A stretch of 12,546 bases of DNA, from assembly GCA_005885015.1 (NCBI GenBank), contig VAYG01000015.1:6324-18869 (forward strand), written 5' to 3'. This document shows positions 1 through 6,173 of the stretch, piece after piece; positions within the stretch are counted from its first letter, which is position 1; the number at the start of each line of letters is the position of its first letter. A model generated the notes under the pieces. It had not been told where the DNA came from. It did no database searches and saw nothing but the letters and a program-made list of their open reading frames with translations. The translations under genes and the position numbers were made by a program. Source of the stretch: Actinomycetota bacterium (GTDB lineage Bacteria > Actinomycetota > UBA4738).

Positions 1-237
1 CTCGGTCGCGTAGGAGAGTGAGACGCCGATGTCCGATCCGTCGCCGAAGTAGTTGCGCACTACGCTGGCCAGGAAGTGGACCGTGGCCACGATCTCGGTG
101 AATCCGTGATTGCGGGCCAGGCGGAGGATGTGCTCCATCATCGGGCGCCCGACGATGGGAAGCATTGGCTTGGGCTGATTACTGGTGAGGGGACGGAGCC
201 GGGTTCCCTGGCCCCCCGCCATGACCACGGCTCTCAT
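1..237 (-). CDS. Mannose-1-phosphate guanylyltransferase-type nucleotidyltransferase, N-terminal fragment
   Basis: The first 79 codons of a sugar-phosphate nucleotidyltransferase, cut by the left edge of the window. The Rossmann-like nucleotide-binding signature is intact: MAGGQGTRLRPLT at residues 6-18, followed by QPKPMLP at 21-27. These bind the NTP and position the sugar phosphate for NDP-sugar formation. The stretch FLASVVRNYFGDG (about residues 59-71) resembles the long actinobacterial and cyanobacterial GTP:mannose-1-phosphate guanylyltransferases, which are often fused to a phosphomannomutase domain; the missing part would decide this. The ATG at 237-235 lies 7 bases after the pgsA-like stop codon, so it is probably co-transcribed with it. 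No strong ribosome binding site is seen. The likely role is an activated sugar for cell envelope or glycan synthesis. The alternative is glucose-1-phosphate thymidylyltransferase (RmlA-like), since substrate cannot be fixed from the N-terminus alone. Confidence 0.85.
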   Translation of the reverse strand, partial: MRAVVMAGGQGTRLRPLTSNQPKPMLPIVGRPMMEHILRLARNHGFTEIVATVHFLASVVRNYFGDGSDIGVSLSYATE

Positions 238-244
238 TCGGGCA

Positions 245-877
245 TCATATCGAGCGCTCGATTCTCCCCCCGCTGGAGGCGTTCCTTCCCATGCGCACCG
301 CGTTGGTCATGTCCATCGCGTACAGGACTGCCGCCGCGTAGTAGAGGACGATGCCCGCTCCGAAGAGCACCCACCCGGCGGGGAGCGTCGCCTCGTGCAA
401 CGGGAGCCCGAACTCCCCCCAGGCCACCAGCGGGATGCCGCACATCAGCCCGAAGGTGGCGGCCTTGCCGATCCATCGCACCTCGAGCCGGAGCCGCATG
501 GAGAGCAGCAGGACGCCGCCGGCCACCAGGATGAGCCCGTCGCGCACGATCACCAGCAGCGCGGCCCACAGCGGGAAGGCGTCCCTGGCGACCATCGCCG
601 CCAGGGCCGCAGTAAGCGCCAGCCGGTCGGCCACGGGATCGAGCACCTTCCCCACGTTGGACACCTGGCCCGTGTGCCGGGCCACGTAACCGTCCACCCA
701 GTCCGTGGCCACCACGGCGGCAAGGAGCACCAGGCCGGCCGCCTCGGTCCCCTCGTGCAGGATGAGCGCCACGAAAACCGGCATCAGCAGCACGCGGATC
801 AGGGAGATGAGGTTCGGGAGGGTCGCGATGCGGTCGACCGTGGCCGGCCTCGCTCCCCCGTCCTGGTCGTGATCCAT
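245..877 (-). CDS. pgsA: CDP-alcohol phosphatidyltransferase, probably CDP-diacylglycerol-glycerol-3-phosphate 3-phosphatidyltransferase
   Basis: A 210-residue integral membrane enzyme that transfers a phosphatidyl group from CDP-diacylglycerol to an alcohol, probably glycerol-3-phosphate, in phosphatidylglycerol synthesis. The family motif DxxDGxxARx8GxxxDxxxD is complete, with D59, D62, G63, A66, R67, G76, D80 and D84, the metal and CDP binding residues. The N-terminal LPNLISLIRVLLMP (about 20-33) is typical of the PgsA branch, and several hydrophobic segments follow. The ATG at 877-875 is chosen because the frame upstream runs through the tRNA and der and lacks family similarity. Its length fits the family (about 180-210). 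It lies 56 bases downstream of the tRNA-Pro 3' end and 7 bases before the next gene. The alcohol substrate is inferred; phosphatidylinositol-phosphate synthase is a less likely alternative in an actinobacterium. Confidence 0.88.
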   Translation of the reverse strand: MDHDQDGGARPATVDRIATLPNLISLIRVLLMPVFVALILHEGTEAAGLVLLAAVVATDWVDGYVARHTGQVSNVGKVLDPVADRLALTAALAAMVARDAFPLWAALLVIVRDGLILVAGGVLLLSMRLRLEVRWIGKAATFGLMCGIPLVAWGEFGLPLHEATLPAGWVLFGAGIVLYYAAAVLYAMDMTNAVRMGRNASSGGRIERSI

Positions 878-933
878 GGTCGGTTCGGGGAGCGTACCAA
901 CCGCCTCTCGGCTCGCCGGTCGATTGGATCCTG

Positions 934-1008
934 TCGGGCCGGGCGGATTCGAACCGCCGACCTCTTGACCCCCAGTCAAGCGCGCTAACCAAACTGCGCC
1001 ACGGCCCG
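934..1008 (-). tRNA. tRNA-Pro, anticodon GGG
   Basis: A 75-nt cloverleaf on the minus strand. The acceptor stem CGGGCCG/CGGCCCG pairs perfectly over 7 bp. The D arm has a GCGC/GCGC stem and a loop with GG. The anticodon arm CTTGA-CTGGGGG-TCAAG places GGG at positions 34-36, with G37 as expected for proline tRNAs. The T arm GGCGG-TTCGAAT-CCGCC is canonical. The discriminator base is A and no CCA is encoded (the next bases are CAG), so CCA must be added after transcription. It starts only 15 bases after the der stop codon, so it is probably transcribed with der and released by processing; I see no separate promoter. Confidence 0.95.
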
Positions 1009-1023
1009 ATTGCCAAGCCGATT

Positions 1024-2358
1024 CTACCGGCCGCCCCGCCGGCCAGCCCTGGCCCGCCCCGGAGCGCGCCCGGAGGCGCGTCGCGCCCGGAACACGAGCC
1101 GGATGGGCGTTCCGCCGAGACCGAAGGAGTCTCGGAGGACCCCTTCCAGATAGCGGCGATACGTCGGGACGGGGACACGCCCGCCGAAGAGCACGAAGGT
1201 GGGAGGGGAAGCGCGGACCTGCGTCGCGTACAGCAATCGCCCGCCTCCCGGCGGCGGGTGGGCCGCGGTGGCCTCCTCCAGTACGCGGTTGACCTCGGCC
1301 GTGGGGACCCGCCTGGACCAGGCCTCGTGCACCGAGATCAGCGCCGGGGCGATCCTTCCCACGCCCGCCCCGGTCAGGGCGGAGATCCGCAGAACGGGAG
1401 CGCCGTGGAACAGCCTCAGCTGACGCTCCAGGCGGACGAAGCGCTCGGCTCGTTCCCCGCTGGGAACCAGGTCCCACTTGTTCATGGCGACCACCAGCCC
1501 CCGGCCGGCCTCCCACACCCGGGCCGCCACCCGCTTGTCCTCCCCGGTGAGGCCTTCGGTCGCGTCGATGACCAGCAGGGCCACGTGGGCCCGGTCGATC
1601 GCCCGGATGGCTCGGACCAGGCCGTAGTACTCGACCCCCTCGGTCATGCCCGCCCGGCGGAAGCCGGCCGTGTCGACGAACCGGACCTGCCGGCCGTCCA
1701 GCTCGACGAGCGAGTCCACGGAGTCGCGGGTGGTCCCCGGCTCGTCGTGCACCACCACCCGGTCCTCCCGGACCAGCCGGTTGAACAGGGAGGACTTCCC
1801 CACGTTGGGCCGGCCCACGATGCTGAACCGAGCCTCATCCTCAACCTGAGGTTCTGCCTGGTCGGGGATCAAGTCGACGATGCGATCGAGCAGCTCACCG
1901 GTCCCCCGGCCGTGCAGGGCCGATACGGGAACGGGCTCTCCCAGGCCGAGACCGTGGAACTCTGCGGCCAGAGGTTCCTGGGCCTCTCCGTCGACCTTGT
2001 TGGCCGTCACCAGCACCGGCCGGTTCGACCGCCGGAGCCGCTCGGCGAGCGTCTCGTCCTCCGCGGTGATGCCCCCCTGTACGTCCACCATCAACAGGAT
2101 GAGGTCCGCCTCCTCGGCCGCCCGGAGCGCTTGCCGGGCCACGACGGCCTCCACACCTCGTGGGCGGCTGACCAGGCCCCCCGTGTCGATGACCGTGAAC
2201 TCCCTCCCCCGCCATCGCACGGGCATCTCCAGGCGGTCCCGGGTCACCCCGGGCGTCTCGTGGGCGATGGCTTCCCTCCGCCCCACCAACCGGTTGACCA
2301 GGGTGGACTTCCCGACGTTCTGATGACCGATCACGGCCACCAGCGGCGCCCCGCTCAC
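1024..2358 (-). CDS. der: Ribosome biogenesis GTPase Der (EngA)
   Basis: A 444-residue protein with two tandem GTPase domains and a KH-like C-terminal domain, the hallmark of Der, which acts in 50S subunit assembly. Domain 1 has GHQNVGKST (11-19), GVTRD (37-41), DTGG (58-61) and NKVD (120-123). Domain 2 has GRPNVGKSS (182-190), GTTRDS (208-213), DTAG (229-232) and NKWD (293-296). The KH-like part spans roughly 350-425 and ends in a basic Arg/Gly-rich tail. The first P-loop reads GHQNVGKST where GRPNVGKST is usual; the invariant GK[ST] is kept, so activity is expected. The start is GTG at 2358-2356, overlapping the cmk stop as GTGA, which implies translational coupling. The length is typical. 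tRNA-Pro follows 15 bases downstream. Confidence 0.97.
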   Translation of the reverse strand: MSGAPLVAVIGHQNVGKSTLVNRLVGRREAIAHETPGVTRDRLEMPVRWRGREFTVIDTGGLVSRPRGVEAVVARQALRAAEEADLILLMVDVQGGITAEDETLAERLRRSNRPVLVTANKVDGEAQEPLAAEFHGLGLGEPVPVSALHGRGTGELLDRIVDLIPDQAEPQVEDEARFSIVGRPNVGKSSLFNRLVREDRVVVHDEPGTTRDSVDSLVELDGRQVRFVDTAGFRRAGMTEGVEYYGLVRAIRAIDRAHVALLVIDATEGLTGEDKRVAARVWEAGRGLVVAMNKWDLVPSGERAERFVRLERQLRLFHGAPVLRISALTGAGVGRIAPALISVHEAWSRRVPTAEVNRVLEEATAAHPPPGGGRLLYATQVRASPPTFVLFGGRVPVPTYRRYLEGVLRDSFGLGGTPIRLVFRARRASGRAPGRARAGRRGGR

Positions 2359-3041
2359 CGCCCCCCCCTGTTCCCGGCCGACTCGACCACTTCTACCGCT
2401 CGGGCCAGGACCTCGGCCGAGCCGAGCGCGGTCGTGTCGAGCACGATCGCGTCCGGCGCCGGCCGCGGCGGGTTCGTCCTGGCGTCGAGGGCGTCGCGGT
2501 GGGCCACCGCCTCGCCGGCGGCCCGCACCCCTCCCCGCTCCCGCCGCCGCCGGCCGGCCCGAACCGACGGCAGGGCCGAGAGGAAGAACTTCACCTCGGC
2601 GTCGGGGAAGACCACCGTTCCGATGTCCCGCCCCTCCATCACCGAGCCGCTCGCTCCCAGGGATCGCTGCTCGGCCCGCATGACGGCTCGCACAGCCGGA
2701 TGGCCGGCCACCCTGGACACGACCGCCTCGACCTCGCCGGCGGACAGCGACCGGCCCGGGCTCCGCCCGTCGATGAGCAGCTCAGGCACCTCCCCCGAGC
2801 CGAGAGCGAACCGGATGGAGCGCGCCCGCGCTGCCAGCGCCGTCCCATCCTCGGGGTCGATCCGGTCGGCCAGTGCCGCGGCCGCCAGCGCACGGTACAT
2901 GAGCCCCGTGTTCAGATACGGGAGCCGAAAGCGTCGGGCCAGGGCGGCCGCAAGGGTGCTCTTCCCGGCCCCCGCCGGCCCATCGATGGCGATCACCAAG
3001 CCCGTCTTCGGCACCGCCCGCCAAGAGGATGTCGGTGTCAT
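2355..3041 (-). CDS. cmk: Cytidylate kinase
   Basis: Phosphorylates CMP and dCMP to the diphosphates in pyrimidine nucleotide metabolism. Counting from the ATG at 3041-3039 (228 residues), the P-loop IDGPAGAGKST is at 19-29. YLNTGLMYRA (42-51) corresponds to the family YLDTGAMYRA. GRDIGTVVFPDAEVKFFLSA is at 137-156, and the CMP-binding tail RDALDAR...DAIVLDTT is at 182-204. The start is uncertain. The frame is open upstream into rluB, so only starts after the rluB stop (3100) make sense: ATG 3053, ATG 3041 (GAGGG directly upstream, too close to be ideal) or GTG 3014, which sits just before the P-loop strand. The 3' end overlaps der by 4 bases (GTGA). The length agrees with the family's 210-230 residues. 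Confidence 0.94.
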   Translation of the reverse strand: MTPTSSWRAVPKTGLVIAIDGPAGAGKSTLAAALARRFRLPYLNTGLMYRALAAAALADRIDPEDGTALAARARSIRFALGSGEVPELLIDGRSPGRSLSAGEVEAVVSRVAGHPAVRAVMRAEQRSLGASGSVMEGRDIGTVVFPDAEVKFFLSALPSVRAGRRRRERGGVRAAGEAVAHRDALDARTNPPRPAPDAIVLDTTALGSAEVLARAVEVVESAGNRGGR

Positions 3042-3095
3042 CCCTCGAAGCATGCCACGCGGCCCGGCGACCCCATGGGGATCCTCGGCATCGAG

Positions 3096-3111
3096 GGTTT
3101 CACGTGGAATT
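3096..3111. promoter_or_regulatory. parS-like palindrome at the rluB stop codon (weak candidate)
   Basis: The plus strand reads GGTTTCACGTGGAATT, matching 12 of 16 bases of the bacterial ParB site TGTTTCACGTGAAACA. The central CACGTG and one half-site (GTTTCACGTG) are exact; the other half has changes. It covers the rluB stop codon and lies between rluB and cmk. A chance match is possible, because the core is a 6-base palindrome and part of it is coding. Confidence 0.25.
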
Positions 3112-4017
3112 TTGGCGTTCTGACGAGGCCTCCGTCGCTCGACCTCTACTCGAGGTTCGTCTCGATGCCGCCTTGGCGTGGCCATCACCTCGACGCCGCC
3201 TGGGGGCTGCCCGATCCAGGCCCACCAGCTGATACAGGGCCGCGACCTCATCTCCAAGGAGAGGGCGAGCCTTTCCCGGCGGCAGATCGCCCAACCGGAT
3301 GGGGCCGAACCGCACCCGGATGAGCCGGCTCACCGGGAATCCCACCGCCTCCAGCATGCGCCGGACCTCCCGCTTCCGTCCCTCCGTCATGACGATCTCC
3401 AGGGAGGACCGGTCCCGCCGCCGGAGCACCCGGCCCACGCCGGCCGCCCGGGCCACCCCGTCATCCAGCTCGACCCCCCGGGTCAGGAGGCGAAGGGCCT
3501 CCCGGGAGATGGCTCCCTTGACCTCGGCGACGTAGGCCTTCTCCACGCCATACCGAGGGTGCTGGAGCCGGTGGGCCAGGTCGCCGTCGTTGGTCAGGAG
3601 CAGCAACCCCTCTGAGGGCGCGTCCAGTCGCCCCACGGGGAAGACCCGGGGACCTCGAGGCATGAAGGAGGCCAGCGACCGGGGAGCATGGGGATCTCGC
3701 AGCGTCGTGGTCACGCCGGCGGGCTTGTGCAGGGCATAGAAGCGAAGTCCGGGGTGGGCCGGGACGGGGACACCGTCCACGGTGATCCGGTCCACGGCCG
3801 GGTCGGCCCGGTCCCCAAGGGTCACCGGGCGGCCGTTCACCGACACCCGCCCCTCCCGGATCAGGTCTTCGCTCCCCCGGCGCGACCCGTACCCGGCCTG
3901 GGCCAGAATCCGCTGGACGCGCTGCGTGCCCGGGGGCGCTCCCGGCTCGCCGGCAGCGCGCGGCGTCCGGGGGCGCGGTTCAGTCCGCGAGGACGGGGGC
4001 TTCCGGCGATCCCGCAT
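3100..4017 (-). CDS. rluB: 23S rRNA pseudouridine synthase, RluB/RsuA family
   Basis: A 305-residue pseudouridine synthase that isomerises a uridine in rRNA; by its place in the scpAB-cmk block it is the RluB-type enzyme modifying 23S rRNA. After a proline/arginine-rich N-terminal extension (1-31), an S4 RNA-binding domain covers about 32-80 (RVQRILAQAGYGSRR). The catalytic domain has HKPAGVTTT (97-105), GRLDAPSEGLLLLTNDG (129-145) with catalytic Asp132, and GRKREVRRM. A basic, low-complexity tail (about 266-305) follows. The ATG at 4017-4015 lies inside scpB and overlaps it by 38 bases; there is no ATG, GTG or TTG between it and the S4 domain. The RsuA (16S) type is a less likely alternative. 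Confidence 0.93.
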   Translation of the reverse strand: MRDRRKPPSSRTEPRPRTPRAAGEPGAPPGTQRVQRILAQAGYGSRRGSEDLIREGRVSVNGRPVTLGDRADPAVDRITVDGVPVPAHPGLRFYALHKPAGVTTTLRDPHAPRSLASFMPRGPRVFPVGRLDAPSEGLLLLTNDGDLAHRLQHPRYGVEKAYVAEVKGAISREALRLLTRGVELDDGVARAAGVGRVLRRRDRSSLEIVMTEGRKREVRRMLEAVGFPVSRLIRVRFGPIRLGDLPPGKARPLLGDEVAALYQLVGLDRAAPRRRRGDGHAKAASRRTSSRGRATEASSERQNST

Positions 4018-4543
4018 CGTCCAGGAGGGGCACGATCGGGGGGAGGTCGGAGAGGGATCGGAGGCCCAGTCGCTCCAGGAAGACGGTGGAGGTCCCGTAC
4101 AGCACCGGTCGCCCGGGTCCCTCCTCCCGGCCGACCTCCTCGACCAGCCCCCGATCCGCCAGCGCCCGGAGCACCCCGTCCGAGTCGACGCCCCGGATGC
4201 TCGAGACCTGGTGGCGGGTCACCGGCTGTTTGTACGCCACGATCGCCAGCGTCTCGAGCGATGCCTTGGTCAGCCTGGCGTGCCTGGCGGAGAGGACGAA
4301 CTGCTCGATGAACGGCGCCGCCTCGGGGTGGGTCATCAGCCGCCACCCCCCCGCCACCTCGACCAGGGCCATCCCTGCCAACCGCTCCTCGTAGGACCGG
4401 GCCAGGTCCCGGAGAGCCTCCTCCACCTCTCCCCTCCCGCACTCGACCACCTGGGCCAGGAGCGAGGAGGAGAGGGGCTCGTCCGCCAGGAACAGGATCG
4501 CTTCCAGGGCCCTGCGGATCTCCGGGGAGCTGGATTGGTTCAT
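3980..4543 (-). CDS. scpB: Segregation and condensation protein B
   Basis: A 187-residue ScpB, which dimerises and joins ScpA and SMC in the condensin complex that organises and segregates the chromosome. It has two winged-helix domains (about 8-80 and 95-165). The family core is clear in the second: LETLAIVAYKQPVTRHQVSS followed by IRGVDSDGVLRALADRGLVEEVGR, then GRPVLYGTSTVFLERLGLRSLSDLP. The ATG at 4543-4541 overlaps the scpA stop as ATGA, so the two subunits are probably translationally coupled. Its 3' end overlaps rluB by 38 bases. Its length is typical. Confidence 0.97.
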   Translation of the reverse strand: MNQSSSPEIRRALEAILFLADEPLSSSLLAQVVECGRGEVEEALRDLARSYEERLAGMALVEVAGGWRLMTHPEAAPFIEQFVLSARHARLTKASLETLAIVAYKQPVTRHQVSSIRGVDSDGVLRALADRGLVEEVGREEGPGRPVLYGTSTVFLERLGLRSLSDLPPIVPLLDDAGSPEAPVLAD

Positions 4544-5349
4544 CGGGTGTCTCCTTCAGACAGAGGTTGGGATCGATGTGAACCTCGCCGCTCGCCGTTG
4601 GAGCCTCCACCTCGTCCCGAGCCTTGCCACCGGACCTCGATGTCGCCGAAGACGCTGGCTTGCGAAAGCTCGACCTCTCCTTCACGGTGAAGCTCGAGCA
4701 GGGCCAGGAACCGCACGACCACCTCGATCCGTTCCTCACAGCCGTCGATCAGGTCCCGGAACCTGACCGCCCGCCACGTGCTCAAGCGCTCTCGAACAAC
4801 CTCCAGGGCCTCGGCCAGGGAGAACTTGATCGGGGTGACGTGGGAGAGGTCGAGGTCCTTGGGAGGCGAGAGGACCTTTCGGGCTACCGCTGCGAGCATG
4901 TCCGGCGTCACCTTCTCCAAGACGTCCGGATACAGGTGGGCCAGCTCCGGTGGCGGCCCCGCCGTCCGCGGAGCCATGAGCGACGCCGCCGCCATCCGTT
5001 CGGCCAGCTTCCCGGCCACCTGCCGGAACGCGGCCAGCTCGAGGCTCCGGGCATAGACGAGGTCCGGCGCGGCCCCGCCCACCAGGTCCTCCTCGGAGGG
5101 AGACCCCGGGCGGGGCAGGAGCCTGCCGACCTTCAGCTCGAGGAGGACCGCGCACATGGCCACGAACGCCGTGGCCTCCTCCAGGGGCCATCCGTCAGCA
5201 CGTTCCAGGCCCTCGGCCAGGAACCGGTCCGTGACGCGGGCGACGCGGACGTCGCACACGTCCATCCGCTGGTCCAGGATCAGCTCGGCCAGGAGCCGGA
5301 AGGGCCCCGAGAACAGGGGAAGCTCCACGGCGAACTCGACGGAGCTCAC
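4540..5349 (-). CDS. scpA: Segregation and condensation protein A
   Basis: ScpA is the kleisin that bridges SMC heads and binds ScpB. With GTG at 5349-5347 as start the protein has 269 residues. The N-terminal kleisin helix is FAVELPLFSGPFRLLAELI (family FxGPLDLLLxLI), followed by DVCDVRVARVTDRFL. The C-terminal winged helix reads VVVRFLALLELHREGEVEL, then FGDIEVRW. A glycine/serine/arginine-rich tail follows. The 5349 start is preferred because GGTGGAG lies 5 bases upstream and the next residues align with the family start. A GTG at 5373 (277 residues) has no comparable site. The gene overlaps scpB by 4 bases (ATGA) and is probably first in a scpA-scpB-rluB-cmk-der-tRNA unit, with a promoter candidate in the gap upstream. 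Confidence 0.95.
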   Translation of the reverse strand: MSSVEFAVELPLFSGPFRLLAELILDQRMDVCDVRVARVTDRFLAEGLERADGWPLEEATAFVAMCAVLLELKVGRLLPRPGSPSEEDLVGGAAPDLVYARSLELAAFRQVAGKLAERMAAASLMAPRTAGPPPELAHLYPDVLEKVTPDMLAAVARKVLSPPKDLDLSHVTPIKFSLAEALEVVRERLSTWRAVRFRDLIDGCEERIEVVVRFLALLELHREGEVELSQASVFGDIEVRWQGSGRGGGSNGERRGSHRSQPLSEGDTR

Positions 5350-5354
5350 GCGGG

Positions 5355-5361
5355 CTCCACC
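5355..5361 (-). promoter_or_regulatory. Ribosome binding site deciding the scpA start
   Basis: GGTGGAG on the minus strand, 5 bases before the GTG at 5349. It favours this start over the GTG at 5373. Confidence 0.55.
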
Positions 5362-5375
5362 AGAGGAGGCCACCA

Positions 5376-5404
5376 GGGCCCGCCGGGCCCCGGTACCGAC
5401 GGTA
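5376..5404. repeat. Two adjacent short palindromes in the scpA leader
   Basis: The plus strand has GGGCCCG-C-CGGGCCC (5376-5390), a perfect 7-bp inverted repeat around one base, followed by TACCG-A-CGGTA (5394-5404), a perfect 5-bp inverted repeat. Both lie between the candidate promoter and the scpA start. They could be a protein-binding operator or RNA structure in the leader. No U-run follows, so a canonical terminator is not supported. GC-rich background makes chance possible. Confidence 0.4.
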
Positions 5405-5433
5405 GGGGAATGTGGGTGGCGCAGATGCAGGCC

Positions 5434-5462
5434 ATGCTATCGGCGGCCCGGGGACCCTTCAA
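5434..5462 (-). promoter_or_regulatory. Candidate housekeeping promoter for the scpA operon
   Basis: On the minus strand TTGAAG (5462-5457) and TAGCAT (5439-5434) are separated by 17 bases, a sigma70/sigmaA-type arrangement with 4 of 6 matches in each box and the TAnnnT pattern used in Actinomycetota. It sits in the only sizeable gap (5350-5501), between two genes on the same strand. The leader to GTG 5349 would be about 75-80 bases. Based on pattern only. Confidence 0.45.
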
Positions 5463-5501
5463 ACACCTCGGCCGGGCGTCGAACGCGCCGCGACCCAAGG
5501 G

Positions 5502-6173
5502 CTAGTGAAGGAACGTCGTTGCGGGACAACCCTTTCCGGTGACCGCGTCGAGCAGGCCACCCCCCACCGCGTTGACGAACCCCGTCACCGGCCCGGCGAA
5601 GATGAAAAAGATCACGATCACGAACAGCGCGCCGTACGGTTCCCAGCTCACGTAGACCTCCCTGGCCCGCGATGGAAGGAACCGGGCCAGGATGCGGGAG
5701 CCGTCGAAGGGCGGGAGCGGCACCACGTGGATCACGGCCATGATCACGTTCACCACGGTGAACGCCGCAGCCGCCCGGGCCACCTGCTGGGCGCCGCACG
5801 CGGCCCGGAACAGGGCCCCGAACACCGCCGCCAGGAACACGTTCGCGGCCGGCCCGGCCAGCGCGATCAGGACCACGTCGCGGTCGGGCTTCCGCAGCGA
5901 CCAGGGGTTGACCTCCTGCGGCTTGGCGTAGGCGAACACCGGGAAGAACATCTCCTTCCCGAACAGGATGGGGAGCAGCGTGATCGCCGGCAGGATGTAG
6001 CTGCCGAACGGGTCGAGGTGCCGGCGAGGATCGACGGTCAGCCGCCCGTGGAGTTTGGGCGTCCGGTCTCCCAGGCGCACGGCCACCCAGGCGTGGGCGT
6101 ACTCGTGGATCAACACGGCAACCAGGAGTCCAGCCGCCAGGTAGACGACGTTCAGGACGCTCTGGATGCTCAC
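5502..6173 (-). CDS. M50 family site-2-protease-like membrane metalloprotease
   Basis: A 223-residue polytopic membrane protein with the zinc motif HEYAH (23-27) in the first hydrophobic segment, AGPAANVFLA (106-115), and PLPPFDGSRI with Asp157 as the likely third ligand. This matches the compact M50 rhomboid-independent site-2 protease branch without a PDZ domain. Such proteases cleave substrates within the membrane, and the substrate here is unknown. The usual NxxPxPPLDG reads HVVPLPPFDG, so the Asn is replaced. The start is GTG at 6173-6171, with GAGGGGG 7 bases upstream and a GTGA overlap with the pdp stop. A TTG at 6203 would add 10 residues but is not needed. It ends at 5502, before the promoter-bearing gap. 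The neighbours pdp and scpA give no clear hint of its target. Confidence 0.9.
   Translation of the reverse strand: MSIQSVLNVVYLAAGLLVAVLIHEYAHAWVAVRLGDRTPKLHGRLTVDPRRHLDPFGSYILPAITLLPILFGKEMFFPVFAYAKPQEVNPWSLRKPDRDVVLIALAGPAANVFLAAVFGALFRAACGAQQVARAAAAFTVVNVIMAVIHVVPLPPFDGSRILARFLPSRAREVYVSWEPYGALFVIVIFFIFAGPVTGFVNAVGGGLLDAVTGKGCPATTFLH

Noticed and set aside
878..1516. Extension of the pgsA-like frame upstream through the tRNA and into der.
   Set aside because: A protein gene would not read through a tRNA. Family similarity starts only after the ATG at 877.
1258..3123. Long plus-strand open frame (621 codons) opposite der and cmk.
   Set aside because: It is antisense to two genes with complete family motifs, has compositionally biased residues and no recognisable domain. 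Long antisense frames are expected at this GC content.
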